Origin: Sceloporus undulatus
Taxonomy: Eukaryota; Chordata; Lepidosauria; Squamata; Phrynosomatidae
Direction of reading: 5' to 3'
Assembly (NCBI RefSeq): GCF_019175285.1
Contig: NC_056527.1
Span: 115,709,437-115,773,436, forward strand
Length of the DNA stretch: 64,000 bases
The notes beneath the pieces are model-generated. The model worked only from the letters and a program-made list of their open reading frames with translations, had not been told where the DNA came from and searched no databases. A program made the position numbers and the translations under genes. Numbering within the stretch: position 1 is the stretch's first letter; each line of letters starts with the position of its first letter. Shown here piece by piece: positions 20,828-32,120 of the stretch.

Positions 20828-21078
20828 GGAGAGATCTTGCAGCACCTTTGAGACTCACTGAAAGAAAGACGTTGGCAGCAGGAGCTTCCGTATTAGACTT
20901 CTGTCTACTTCCTCAGATGCATTGAGTGGAGTGGAAGCCAAGGACAGGTGCAGATGTCTTTTCTCCCTGGTTTCCACTCCACCAAAAGCACCTGAGGAAG
21001 TGGATTTAAGTCTAGGAAAGCTCCTGCTGCCCACTTCTTTCCTTCAGTGAGTTTCAAAGGTGCTGCAAGATCTCTCCA
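20828..21078. mobile_element. Fold-back element, about 250 bp
   Basis: The left end GAGAGATCTTGCAGCACC is matched by inverted GGTGCTGCAAGATCTCTC at the right end. Inner blocks (GGAGCTTCC/GGAAAGCTCC, CTTCCTCAG/CTGAGGAAG) are also inverted. Fragments of the family occur near 8.96, 23.97, 30.6 and 56.1 kb. Superfamily unknown. Confidence 0.72.
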
Positions 21079-21822
21079 CAGACTGATAGAGAAAACTCAG
21101 CCATTTTGTGGCTGCTTTGTGCTTTTTGGTTGAATGAACAGTATCCGCATTTTGTGGATTTGGGGCTTTGTTGTCCCTCTCTTTAGCAAGGCCTCCCCAG
21201 AATTCATCGACACGCTCCCCATACAGAATATTCTCTATAGCCATCTCTTTCTGTTGTCTGACTGTTGATTGTCTTTATATGAGATTGTTATTTTATTGTT
21301 ATAAGGGGTGTTAAGTCTTTTGTGGGTGGGAGAGGAAATGGGTTTATTTCATACTGTTTGTGTTTTTACTTTTATTGTGTGCCGCCGCCTTGATCCCAAC
21401 GGAGAGGGGATATACTGTAGATAAAATATCATCATCACCATCATCACCTTGCCAAGAAAACTCTGAAGGGTTTGCCTTTGCCTCAGGATCACCATAAATG
21501 GGAAATGCCTTGAAGGCGGCACAGAAGGCAACACAACTCAGTGGGGTTTCATCTTAATATATAAATAATGCACAATAAATTAATACATTTATTATATAAT
21601 ATTATGGTTTATTTGGAATTGTAATATTTTATAAAATTTATTCATAACTTTATATCATTATTAATTAATTTATTTATTTATTTCCCGCTCTTCTCCCATG
21701 ACTGGGACTCAGAGCGGCTTCACACCATTAAAAAACAAACAGTACAATTAAAAACATTTAATAAATAAATAAATGAATGATGTACATTAAAAAGAATGAC
21801 TGAACTGGTCCAACATCCCAGT

Positions 21823-21922
21823 NNNNNNNNNNNNNNNNNNNNNNNNNNNNNNNNNNNNNNNNNNNNNNNNNNNNNNNNNNNNNNNNNNNNNNNNNNNNNN
21901 NNNNNNNNNNNNNNNNNNNNNN
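21823..21922. other. Assembly gap, 100 N
   Basis: A run of 100 N that removes nearly all of an H2B gene. A round 100 usually means unknown length. Confidence 0.98.
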
Positions 21923-21961
21923 GGCACCAAGGCCGTCACCAAGTACACCAGCTCCAAGTGA
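21923..21961 (+). CDS. Histone H2B, last 12 codons (rest in gap)
   Basis: The first bases after the gap read GTKAVTKYTSSK and stop, which is the invariant H2B C-terminus. The 5' part is lost in the 100-N gap. The sequence before the gap is not H2B. The frame is clean. A perfect stem-loop follows at 21991, so this is the end of a real H2B unit on the plus strand. Confidence 0.93.
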   Translation, partial: GTKAVTKYTSSK

Positions 21962-21990
21962 AAGGGATCTGCTTCCCAAACAGACCCAAA

Positions 21991-22006
21991 GGCTCTTTTC
22001 AGAGCC
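21991..22006 (+). terminator. Histone 3' stem-loop (H2B)
   Basis: GGCTCTTTTCAGAGCC, perfect consensus, 29 nt after the H2B stop and followed by ACCCA. Confidence 0.95.
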
Positions 22007-22154
22007 ACCCACTTCGCCCATAGGAAAGGCTGGCGTCACTTTGTGTTAATGCTCCTAAAACGGCTTCTGGTAATATGGAGTAAATAATGTTCTCAATGTC
22101 CAAGTATACTGGAAGTGGTCCACTAGTAATCACATGCCACCAATAAATTCAGAG

Positions 22155-22875
22155 CACTGTAGAATCCTAGAGTTGGAAGAGGCCCCAAGGGACTTGATCC
22201 AGTCCAACCCCATTCTGCCATGCAGCAACTCACAGTCAAAGCATCCCAGGCAGATGGCTATCCAGCCTCTGTTTAAAGACCTCCAAAGAAGGAGGCTCCA
22301 CTAGACTGTACCTGAGAAAAGAGCAGGATACTACTACCACTACTAGTAATAATAATAATATTCTAAGGCAGCATCTTCCACTGTCAAACAGCCCTTACTC
22401 TCAGGAAGTTCCTCCTAATGTTGAGCTGGAATCTTTTCCTGCAGCTTGAATCCATTGTTCTGGGTCCTAGTCTCTGGAACAGCAGAAAACAAGCTTACTC
22501 CCTCCTCAATGTGACATCCCTTCAAATATTTAAACAGGGCTATCATATCACCTCTTAACTGTCTCTTCTCCAGGCTAAACATCTCCAGCTCCCTAAGTTG
22601 TTCCTCATAGGGCTTCATGGTTTCTAGACCTTTCACCATTTTTGTCGCCCTCCTTTGGACACATGGCTCCAGTTTCTCAATGTCCTTTTTAAATTGTGGT
22701 GCCCAGAACTGGACACAGGATGATTCCAGGTGGGGCCTGACCAAAGCAGAATAGAGTGGCACTATTACTTCCCTTGATCTAGACACTATACTTCTATTGA
22801 TGCAGCCTAGAATCGCCTTGTTAGCTGCCGCATTGCACTCTTGACTCATGTTCAACTTGTGGTCTATTTGTTCCC
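22155..22875 (-). mobile_element. CR1 LINE 3' end, longest copy
   Basis: Minus-oriented. The coding remnant reads [58 protein letters not shown] and [19 protein letters not shown]. These are the C-terminal blocks of CR1 ORF2. It is the best coding preservation among the CR1 copies here, with about 146 codons open. An (AAT)n/(ACT)n patch near 22330 interrupts the 3' part. Confidence 0.9.
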
Positions 22876-23244
22876 ACTTTTTCTCTGGTCCTGAGGCTCA
22901 AGGCAAAAATTAAAAGCTTGCCATTAATAGCACCCTTCAGTTTACCCTGAAAAAGAAAAAGCCAAAAGGATTTAGCATCCATTAAGCAATGCTTGAATAT
23001 ATATTCCAGGGCAAATATAGTACAACAGTGTAGTGTGAAAGGTATGTTCGCTGGTGCTTATTCAGAGGGAATTCTGGAAAGGACTGGAGGCCAAACTGTG
23101 CTTTAATAATTTTGTAGCTCAGGGTCAGTGTTTTCTTGTTGCATCTTGTTGAAGAGGCAGGATAGAAATAAACATCCTTCTTCTTATTATTATTACTACC
23201 GTATTATTAATTTTCAAGCCCTTCATAAACCAAGCAGAGGAGCT

Positions 23245-23281
23245 GAAGGGTCCCAAGGCCTAAGTCCACAGCTCCAAGTAA
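23245..23281 (+). pseudogene. H2B 3'-end relic
   Basis: GAAGGGTCCCAAGGCC ... ACAGCTCCAAGTAA follows the DNA of the H2B end EGTKAVTKYTSSK, with about seven bases missing in the middle. Upstream, where the H2B body should be, there is a microsatellite and repeat sequence. Only the last dozen codons and the 3' stem-loop survive. Confidence 0.72.
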
Positions 23282-23332
23282 AGTGGAAGAGGACTTTAAA
23301 AACACTCCCAAATGATACAAAAGGCTCTTTTA

Positions 23333-23348
23333 AGAGCCACTTACTTTC
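23333..23348 (+). terminator. Histone 3' stem-loop after H2B relic
   Basis: GGCTCTTTTAAGAGCC, a perfect hairpin. The purine-rich CAAAGAGCTGT about 15 nt later fits a U7 snRNA binding site. The processing signal has outlived the coding body. Confidence 0.85.
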
Positions 23349-23729
23349 CGCTTCAAAGAGCTGTACTTCTTTCCATCCCCTGAATCTAGGAAAACTTTCT
23401 ATGAATCAGGGATTTAAAGTCTTATTCCCAAACAAGGATTTCTGGAGCAGTTTGGAACCAGTTAAATTCTATGTACAGAAAACGGCAAAAACACAACGAC
23501 TGCAGAAGAAAAATTTCATCTACAAAAAATAGCATTTTATGAATAGAGTAACAGTTCTGCATGAAAAATGCAGTTTTGATACTTGTTTTCTGCACAGAAA
23601 TGCCCTTTTTGGTTGAGAAACAAATCCCAGGCAATTTTGTTTGTTTTGTTGTGGGTTTTGGCACAATTCTCAAGTGGCACAAGGCAGTCCTTGAAAAGGG
23701 CGCAGTTTTCAACGGGTCTCTTAGACTAA

Positions 23730-23935
23730 GGTCCAAAACAGACTGCAGAATTAATCCAGTTTGAGACCACTTTAACTGCCCTGGCTTAATGCTAGGGAAC
23801 CCTGGGATTTGTAGTTTATTGTGGCCCCAGAGCTCTCTGACAGAGAAGGTACAATGTCTCACAAAACTACATTTCCCAGAATTCCTTAGCTTTGAACCAG
23901 GGCCTTTAAAGTGATTATTTCTGCAGTGTTTTGAA
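23730..23935. mobile_element. Palindromic MITE, GGCTGCATCC family
   Basis: ACAGACTGCAGAATTAATCC at the left and AGTGATTATTTCTGCAGTG at the right, with inverted inner arms around CAGAGCTCTCTGACAGAG. Confidence 0.75.
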
Positions 23936-24029
23936 CCAAAGAGTCAAAACCAAATGCATCTGAGGAAATAGGCTCAGGTCTATGAAAACTCTCTTTCATT
24001 TAGTCTCAAAGGTGTTGAAGATCCTTTTG

Positions 24030-24207
24030 CAGAATGATTTTCCAGGCTAATACAGTATGGCTAGTTTTTTATATTTGACCAATACTAGACTATTCAAGGG
24101 TAAATTTAGTAATATAATATGTTGATCGGAGCCTGAAAAGTATGTACTTTAATAATTTTGTCACTGAGGGTCAGTGTTTTCAAGCCCTCATAAATCAAGC
24201 CTTCAGA

Positions 24208-24249
<42 letters not shown>

Positions 24250-24850
24250 TATAATACAGTAAGAAAGAAAGAGATGGAAAGGAATTCAAAAATGTAAGAA
24301 AGTTTAAGATAATCTAAGGATAAGGAAGGGAACTTAAAAAGGAAAATAAACCTATATATATAAGGAAAGGATGTAAGGGATATAAATTCAATATGGCATA
24401 AAAATAGAGCAGAACAGATAGAAATAGTAATGGAAGTAGAATAAGAAAATTAGAATATACAGAGACACATTAAAATAGTTAACTTTTTATTGTAACTTGT
24501 TATGTGTTTTGTGTATTTTACTGGGTTGTGATCCTGCCTTGATCCAAGGCGGGAAAATATAAATAAAATTATTATTATTAATTAAATATGTTTCAGTTAA
24601 AGCCCAACTGCAGTCAAAGCATACATCAATTTAGAAGAACAAACAAGACATATGTTTAAAACTATGGACATTTAAAATTCATTGTTTGAAATTGACAGTT
24701 TCTCAAAGACCATCTGGATAGTCCTGTGGGAAGAGATTGCTCTTCAATGATGTTTTTATTTACCTCTCTATTTATTCATTGCCCTTCAGCCCTATTTTAA
24801 ATCCAGAGGGCATATCCATCTCAGAGTACTTAGCTGTCGGACATTGACCG
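24030..24850. other. AT-rich, (AAT)n; no gene
   Basis: An (AAT)n array at about 24209-24248 is followed by A-rich sequence. A repeat tail (GATCCTGCCTTGATCCAAGG) ends near 24570. Nothing coding is seen. The block at 24145-24200 repeats the sequence found just before the H2B relic at 23.1-23.23 kb. Confidence 0.5.
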
Positions 24851-25104
24851 CAGAGTTGCCTTGGAGGACCTAGAGATTCCTAGAGAGGTGTCCTCTCAGG
24901 TAAAACAGTGCTTTTGTCATTTGCCTTTCTTCCATATTCCCGGGGGTCTTGTGCCCCTAACCTTAGCAAATGTGGAGGGACAAGAGTACTTGCTATTGCT
25001 AGTCCAATGCTCAAACCGCTACTCCACACAAGGCACATAAAAATCCCACCCCTTAGTAAACACAAGTAACGCTTTTACACGAGACAAGCCTCAGGTGAAA
25101 TAAA

Positions 25105-25480
25105 AGAATCAGAGTTGGAAGAGACCCCAAGAAGGGCCCTGATCCAGTCCAGCCCCATTCTTCTGCCATGCAGGAACTCTCAGTCAAAGGATCCCCATTG
25201 AGAGATGGCCATCCAGCCTCTGCTTAAAGACCTCCAAGGAAGGAGACTCCACTACACTCCAAGGAAGGAGTGTGTTTTATTGTTGAACAGCCCTTACTCT
25301 CAGGAAGTTCCTCCTAATGTTTCAGTGGAATTTACTTTCCTATATCTTGCACCCATTGCTCCCTTGGGTCCTAGTCTCTGGAGCAGCAGAAAACAAGCTC
25401 CCTCCCTCCTCAATGTGACATCCCTTCAAGTATTTAAACAGGGCTCTCATATCACCTCTTAACCTTCTCTTCTCCAGTCC
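25105..25480 (-). mobile_element. CR1 LINE 3' end
   Basis: A minus-oriented 3' fragment from the TGGAAGAGACC terminal block to CTCTTAACCTTCTCTTCTCC, matching the other CR1 tails in this window. Confidence 0.85.
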
Positions 25481-25514
25481 AGGCAGTGTGGCATAGTGGC
25501 TTCAGTGTTGGACT

Positions 25515-25700
25515 ATGGCTCCAAACACACTGCAGAAATGATCCAGGTTAAGACTGCTTTAACTGCCCTGGCTCAATGCATTGGGAGTTTGGAGACACAT
25601 TTAGCTATCTCTGTCAGGGAGATGTGGCACAAGGAACTAGTTCCCAGGATTCCCTAGCACTGAGCCAGGGCAGAAAGGGCATCCAGAGGAGGACGTCCTG
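25515..25700. mobile_element. Palindromic MITE, degraded
   Basis: ACACTGCAGAAATGATCCAG at the left, and a worn right half with CAGGATTCCCTAGCACTGAG. Confidence 0.6.
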
Positions 25701-25967
25701 CAATGTGTTTTGGGAACCTATGGCTCTGGCCATGGAACTCCATTGTGTGCCCTTAAGCAAGTCACTCAGCCTCAGGGAAGGGAGTGTGAAACTCTGGCTA
25801 AATCTTTTGCTTAGAAAGCCCCAGGATAGAATGGCTCCACGTTAATGACTTGAAGATATGTATATATACACAACACATTTGAAGTCAGAAACGTGCAAAG
25901 GTCCCTTATAAACTGCATTGTTGCAATCTGCGGAGCCCTTTTCCAGCGCTTTTCCTGAGCCGGTGGT

Positions 25968-25983
25968 GGCTCTTAAAGAGACC
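25968..25983 (-). terminator. Histone 3' stem-loop (H3)
   Basis: On the minus strand it reads GGTCTCTTTAAGAGCC. The standard is GGCTCTTTTAAGAGCC, so the left arm has been scrambled by a one-base shift. It lies 43 nt beyond the H3 stop, in the right place. Confidence 0.75.
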
Positions 25984-26026
25984 TTTTTGTGAGTTTTGAG
26001 GAAGGAGTCCATTCGAGGAAGCCGCC

Positions 26027-26430
26027 TTAAGCCCTCTCCCGCGGATGCGCCTGGCCAGCTGGATGTCCTTGGGCATGATGGTCCACCCTCTTGGCGGGAT
26101 GGCGCAGAGGTTGGGTCCTCGAAGAGCCCCACCAGTAAGCTCGCTCGCCTCCTGCAGCGCCATCACCGCAGAGCTCTGGAAGCGCAGGTCCGTCTTGAAG
26201 TCCTGCGCGATCTCCCGCACCAGGCCTGGAAGGGCAGCTTCCGGATCAACAGCTCCGTCGACTCTGGTAGCGCCGAATCTCCTCAAGGCCACGGTCCCGG
26301 GCGGTAGCGGTGGGGCTCTCACTCCGCCGGTGGCTGGAGCGCTCTTCTCCGGCGGCTTTGGTGCCGAGCTGCTTGCGGGCGCTTTTCCCGCCGGTAGGCC
26401 TTGCGAGCCGTCGCGGTTAGTACGAGCCCT
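26027..26430 (-). pseudogene. Histone H3, reading frame broken by indels
   Basis: H3 pairs with H4 in the nucleosome. Minus-strand pieces include [27 protein letters not shown] and MALQEASE (one 28-residue run), [20 protein letters not shown] and the end RA-stop. The N-terminal tail is recognisable as DNA (CTCGTAC, GACGGCTCGCAAG) but shifted, and the position of the ATG reads AGG. It is 404 nt against 411 expected, with roughly ten small differences. The promoter and 3' hairpin are present. Sequence error is favoured, but the altered start codon makes a real pseudogene a little more likely than for H4. Confidence 0.85.
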
Positions 26431-26510
26431 TGCTGCTCTGGCTACAGAAACTGCCTTAGCGCTTCCTGAAAAGCGTCAAAAGCAGTGACTGCGGGCACTA
26501 CGGGCCTGGT

Positions 26511-26595
26511 ATTTATACACTTTTTCCGCTGCTGAGTTGGTCAATAACACAGCCAATGGCTAGACTTGAAGCTCCCGCGCGCGCTCAGTGATTGG
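26511..26595 (-). promoter_or_regulatory. H3 promoter: TATA and CCAAT boxes
   Basis: TATAAAT on the minus strand (26511-26517), with CCAAT-type pentamers at 26553-26557 and 26591-26595. Spacing to the H3 start region is about 80 bp. CpG-rich flank. Confidence 0.75.
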
Positions 26596-26599
26596 CCGC

Positions 26600-27780
26600 G
26601 ATGTACAAACCGGCCGTCCCTTCAGCCCCCCGTCTCCTCACTGTGGGCGGGGTTCTATTCAGGAAAGAAAAGGTTTTAATGTCCCGCCGCTGTTGCCGAT
26701 TGTCAAGCCCTGTTTTCCGCTTTTCTCTCGTCCATCAAAGCGGCAATCGATGTCACAGTCTCGATCCGCCGGAGGCGTAGAGCTCTGAGTGGGAGGAAGT
26801 AAACCGTCCATGGTTGTGGATCTGATCACATGGAAGTATTGAAACAGTTTAAAGACTTCTAAAAAGAAAGGAGGCAGCAAAGGGCCGGAAAAGTGGTCTA
26901 GGCCTTGGATAAAGAAAGGTCCAGTTATCCTGGGAGGTTGGGTTTGAACCCACTGGTGTCAGCGTCCATTTTTTATCTGAAGTCAGGATGGTCGCCAGTG
27001 TCCAAAGTGTAACTTTAATCCTGCATTCTCTCCGAACGTGATGGAATAACATCAGTATAGAAGAGGGTTTTGCACACAACTGCAGCATTTTGATCGCAGT
27101 GCATTTAATTGTTTTGATAGGAAACACGAGGATGTTTATAAAAGGCGGACTGTTGCGGAAATAGACCAGTTCCTTCTGCTGTTTAACTCTATTTGTCGTG
27201 GATAATAAATCTGATTCAGCTTTAAAATCCAATAAAGTGTTGGTCAAGGCCGGATCATTCCTGGGCAGTGTGGCTTTTTAAGATTGCTATCTTATTTGTA
27301 TTCCATTTCCCCCAAAAACGGGACTCAACGTGGCTTACAGTACAATTAAAGACATTAACAAATATTAATACTGATAATTTAATTCCATTCAATGTACTAT
27401 TTGTTGGTATGCTTTTAATGTGACTTTTTTATAATGTGTGAACCGCCCTGAGTGCGGGATACAATAACAACAACAACAATAATAGAAAGGTGAAGCATTA
27501 AAACAGAAATAAATAAAATTGGATCCCTTCTTCCGCAACAAAATGCACAAAATACATGATGCAAGCTCCGAAGCTCCAGAGGTTTCTCCATCAGGCAAAG
27601 GTGCTAAAAAGGGTTGCAATTGTGGAAGATGTTTCTGCTAGGCATTCCTAACATTCAGCGTGTTTTCTCCCTCTTTAAGATACCTTTTAAAATTATAACA
27701 CTGGAAAAACTTCAGGTTCTCTGATGCCCCAAATTAATATGGACTCAAGCCTAGCATTATGTTAAAAAGGTCTGGCATTT
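26600..27780. other. No gene recognised
   Basis: Unique-looking sequence with a repeat tail (ACCGCCCTGAGTGCGGGATAC near 27440) followed by an (AAC)n tract. A fragment of the AAAATGCACAA repeat family is at about 27536-27640. No further histone frame was found. Confidence 0.45.
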
Positions 27781-27849
27781 CTCCCGTCGGGAATCGAACC
27801 CCGGCTCCCGCGGTGACAGGCGGGGATACTTACCACTATACAACGAGGA
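27781..27849 (-). tRNA. tRNA-Asp (GTC), with small indels
   Basis: The minus-strand sequence follows tRNA-Asp-GTC: TCCTCGTT, TATAGTGGT, CCCCGCCTGTCAC with anticodon GTC, and GGTTCGATTCC. About five single-base indels (one missing in the D arm, one extra after the anticodon loop, three missing in the variable, T and acceptor arms) shorten it to 69 nt from 72. A TTTTT stop lies downstream. As printed it could not fold well. Errors in the sequence are the likely reason. Confidence 0.85.
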
Positions 27850-28309
27850 GTCGCTGAGCGAGCCCTTCCCAGGGCCATTTTTGGTGATTGCTAATGACAC
27901 AAATGAGTCATTTGTCTTTGCCTAATTGGCTGGCCTGCTTCCAATTGCATGCCCAGGGCTCACGGGTCAGAAGGCTGAATCTGCACAAAGGAATACCTCT
28001 CCCCCTTGACTTGGGAGATAGATTCACTGAACATTGCAGGGCTTACTGCTAAAGCAAAGGAACAAGGAATGTAACTGCATTGGAATATGCAGGGGTAGCT
28101 GTGGTGGGCCAATGAACAAACGCAAACAAAAATCCATCAGTGACACCTTTAGTGGCCAACAGAAATGCACAAGTTATGTGTGGTTGTTGTGTGAATATAA
28201 TATACTAATAGATACTATATATATATAATATATAGCACACACCACACATCTATTAGTATTAGATTATTATATAGGCACGTAGATCCTCATTGGTCCACCA
28301 AAAACCATA

Positions 28310-28812
28310 CTCGTATTTCCGGCGTATAAGGCGACCGGGGCATAGAAGACGCCACCCAACTTTCCAGTTTAAATATAGAGTTGAGATGTACTCTCATCAC
28401 CGTATAAGCTACCCCTTTCCAAAGCACACAAGGTAAAAATTTTTAAAAACCAGCTGAATTTTGATTGCGTATGGGAATTTAATTCAAATGACATGCATAC
28501 TTAGCAGAAAATTTGTTGTAGAGACAAAGCTGCCTTGAGTGGTCAGCTGTCCCCTGCCTGCCCACCCGCCCTTCTCCAAGACTATCAGATCGGTAGCTGC
28601 TTTCATACAATCAAGCTATGGTGGGAGGCAGCAGCAGCCGTTTTTGACTTCCCCCACCAATGCAGCAGCAACCGCAACCGCAGATCTCCAGTCCAGCTCA
28701 GAAGTGTTCAGCACATGCCCTTTAGATGACACCTGGCGAATAAACCACCCCCAACTTTTGAGAAGATTTTCCTGGGGTTAAAAAGTAGTCTTATACGCCA
28801 AAAAATACAAGT
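28310..28812. mobile_element. MITE with GGCGTATAAG ends
   Basis: The left end GTATTTCCGGCGTATAAGGC is matched by GTCTTATACGCCAAAAAATAC at the right end. Inner copies of CGTATAAGC(T) lie near 28403. It is about 500 bp long and non-coding. This end sequence is common in squamate repeats; I do not assign the superfamily. Confidence 0.7.
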
Positions 28813-28899
28813 AATAGTGGTATTTATGTATATATACATAGAAATATATATAAATATACTATAATACACACCACACATATATAATATCCATCAGGAACC

Positions 28900-29345
28900 T
28901 GTATTGGCCAACCAAAATGCACAAGTTATTTTGTGTGTGTGTGTGTGGTGTGTGTGTGTATTGTGCACTTGTGCATTTTAGTTGGCCAATAAAGGTATCA
29001 CTGGTGGAGTTTGTTTGGCCAACAAAATGCACAAATCACACACACCACACCACGAACACCATAGGTATGTATGTATCCACACACATACACACCAATACTT
29101 GTGCATTTTGGCTGGCCAATAAAGGGATCCACTAGACGTGCATTGGGAACGAGGGGGGAACGCCATGAAGGAAATCCAAAACATCCAAACAAGATACTCA
29201 TTGGAATAACCAAAAGCGCAGAATTCCTGTGTGCAAGCTTCAAAGCCATTGGCTCTCTTATCAGGCAAACAGGAGAAAGAAATTGAAGATGTTAGTCCTA
29301 GGCCTGCATGTTTCTGGGTCTGGTAGTCCAGATGGCACAGCGAGG
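28900..29345. repeat. AAAATGCACAA repeats with (TG)n spacers
   Basis: At least four copies of the block AATGCACAA or its reverse TTGTGCATTTT alternate with TG/CA-rich stretches and CAATAAAGG. This is followed by the longer block shared with 20.3-20.4 kb (CAGGCAAACAGGAGAAA, GTCCTAGGCCTGCAT). It looks like nested or tandem copies of one family. Confidence 0.6.
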
Positions 29346-30339
29346 GACTTTACCTGAAGGTAAAGTCATGTATGAGACCTTAAGCCCAAGATGTGTTTCA
29401 TAGGATAAGTTTATGCTAAGGAAAATTTTAATTAAATTAAAATAAGGAATATAAATTAAAGTATGCAAGGAACAATTGATAACACCAGAGATGTGTGTGT
29501 TGGTGAGTTTGTGGGTGTGTGCTGCCACAGATGATGCCCTCAGAAACAAGACCCTGTAACACAACTGCACAGCGTCATCATGCAAAACAGACAACAATGC
29601 AGTCATCTCTTCCCTCCTCTCCACAAAGCTGCCTTCCCATTAACCACAGACAAAACTCTTTGTTCAAACATATAGTAGATGGATCAAAGGAGGTATTCAA
29701 AATCACTTTCTTTGAACCATCCTACACGTTTGGAACAGAGAGATTTGTCCTGCGCTTTCATGGAGTGCATTTTTGTGCAGGAGGGAAAAGACGATTACAT
29801 AGTTGTTATTTTCATGAGGATGCTTTAGGATCTTTGCTATTTGTGCCCAAATATTTATTCATACTGATTGGATGGGACTCCAAGGAGTCCTCCACTCTCA
29901 AAGTGAGTCATTCCACCCTTGAGTTGCCCAGGTCTACCAATATTTACTCCAATCTCTCTTCCTGTGATTTGATTCCATTGGTTGGGTCTTACCCTCCTGA
30001 GAAGTACAGTTGGCCCTCTTTATCACGATTTTTTTACCCATGGATTCAAACATCCATGGCTGAAAATACTCCAAAAAGTATAAATGGCAATAGCAATACG
30101 CTGAGGACAAAAAGGGAAACTAGGAGGAGGGACAGAAGTGGACATTTTAAAAGCAGCTGAAAAAATAATGGGATGACAAAGGATCAATGGGGCTTATCCC
30201 TGCCAGATTGGCACAGATGGAGCATATGTTTTCATCGATGAGCAGAAATTCAGATAGACTAATTTTTAGGATCCACATATGTTCATAAACAGCTGTGACA
30301 TAACAATGGTCAGCCCATGCGCGCCAAGAGTTTTCACCG

Positions 30340-30940
30340 CCTCACAAATCAATGTGTAACCATAGTTTTCTGTGGGTTTTCGGCCTCCGGGCTGCGTTCT
30401 GGAAGCATTTATTCCTGATGTTTTGCTGCATCTGTGGGCTGGCATCTTCAGAGGTGAGACATTTAACCTTCTCGACAGAGCTCTGGTGCCACATTAAATT
30501 ACAATTCCAGGATTCCCTAGCACGAGCCAGGGCAGTTAAAGCGTCGTCTCAAACTGGATTATGTCTGTAGTGTGTTTTGGACCTAACAATAAAGGACTTG
30601 AGACTACGAAAGCTCGTGCCCACATCTTTCTTCCAGTTAGTCCTCAAGGGTATGTGCTGCAAGTCCTTTTGCATGGTAAACCTTGTTTCCTTGGCCAAAG
30701 TATATCGGTGGTGGTCAGTTTGGACTTGAAGTCGGTTATCCAGAGAGGTGACTTCTCTGGTGTATGCCCTACAGGCCTTACATTGTGAAGTCGAAGGCTT
30801 TCATGGCCGGCACCCATAGTTTTTTGTGGGTTTTTCCGGCTATGTGGCCATGTTCCAGAGAGAGTTGTTCCTGACGTTTCGCTTGCATCTGTGGCTGCAT
30901 CTTCAGAGAATGCCTTACATGGATCTGGGGGCAATATTGC
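30340..30940. mobile_element. Cluster of three repeat fragments
   Basis: Two copies of a repeat with GTTTTCTGTGGGTTTT / TTTTTTGTGGGTTTTTCCGG, GTGGCCATGTTC and GCATCTGTGGCTG (30365-30455 and 30787-30915) flank a half copy of the GGCTGCATCC MITE (about 30470-30592). The first family also occurs at 42.96-43.06 kb and, as a fold-back pair, at 49.22-49.49 kb. Confidence 0.6.
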
Positions 30941-31089
30941 TGAACATGTCAGCCAAAGGGCTACTGGAGAAGGAGGATTTTTTTTAGTGCCGGCATCTCT
31001 CTACGAAGACCTTCCTAGAAAGACTCATCTAGTACCTACATTGGAGTCTTTTCATTTTTTCCAGGTAAGATCTCTCATTTCTCCCACTT

Positions 31090-31940
31090 TATCACCTTTC
31101 GTTTTTTAAAAGAAAAAATGGGATTTTATCTTTGTTGTTGCTGATACTGAATTTTTATTGTTTGGTGTTTAATCCCCACCTTTCCTTTTGGTTTGTTTCT
31201 ACTGTATTTGCACAGCTACAGCCTTCATCTTATTTTTGTTAACCACCCAAAAGGCTCCAGCATCTGGGAAGGTTTTTCTTAAAAAAGGTATGTCAAGTAA
31301 GCAAATAAATTCCTATCTTTTGTTTTTGTAGATCATTGTCCAGAAAAGCACAGTCTGCTGCATGCACTGGAAACTGCTTTGGAGAGGAGGAAAACTACAG
31401 CAGCCAAGTGTCTCTTTTTGGTGATGGTCAGCATTTTCTGAAACCAAGTCTCTCCAGGGGACTAATTACAACCTCAATTTCAAAACCTGTTCTGGTAGAC
31501 CCCTCTTCTGTCCCATTTGTGCTTCCTTGTCAGATCTCCAGCCTTCATCACCTGACAGTCTCCTTATCGATTTTCCCCCAGAAGAAAAAAGCCCTCCTTA
31601 TCACTGTGCTACTTGACTCCATTCAACCAGCGATTGCCACAAATTATCAGGCGCAAACCCTCCCAACCCTTCACCACCCAGAAGCCAACATTCCCGGGCC
31701 CTCTTCCAAGGCTTTCCCTGGCCATTTCTTTCAAAACAATTTTGCTATTTTCCACAAAAGCAAAGTTTGCAATTTTCAGCGAAAAGAAGAGGCAGAGGCT
31801 GCGTTCTTTCTGCTTTCACGGGCTCCTTTGGCTTTTTCGGGGCGTGGAAACGGTCCCCTGATGGCCCAGATCCTCCTCCTGGATCCCTCCAGGTTTCAAA
31901 AGATCCGTGGAAAGAATTTTAATTAATTGGCTATTTTTGT
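31090..31940. other. No recognised gene
   Basis: A plus-strand frame of 196 codons at 31336-31926 has no recognisable domain, no splice or start context of note and no repeat of its kind elsewhere in the window. It sits just upstream of the H1 promoter and is treated as chance. Confidence 0.4.
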
Positions 31941-31950
31941 GTCGCTTAAG

Positions 31951-32051
31951 AAACACAAAAAGTGCCAGCAGGAGCGCAGGAGAGGCTCTGGGGCTGTCAA
32001 AGCAGCCTGCAGGAAATGACCAATCAGCGCGCAGCTCCTCCCATATAAATA
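31951..32051 (+). promoter_or_regulatory. H1 promoter: H1-box, CCAAT, TATA
   Basis: The H1-specific box AAACACAAA (31951-31959), CCAAT (about 32019-32023) and TATAAATA (32044-32051) occur in the order and at the spacing known for replication-dependent H1 promoters. The H1-box fixes the identity of the gene even though its coding frame is damaged. Confidence 0.88.
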
Positions 32052-32120
32052 GCGGCGCCAGCGCTCCCCTCGCGTCAGTTCGCAGATCGCTAGCGAAGAG
32101 AGAGCATCAACAAGAAGACT

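Noticed and set aside
31336-31926. 196-codon plus frame with a DSIQPAI-like stretch
   Set aside because: A faint resemblance to a retroviral protease motif was considered. No other part of such an element is present, so it was dismissed as chance.
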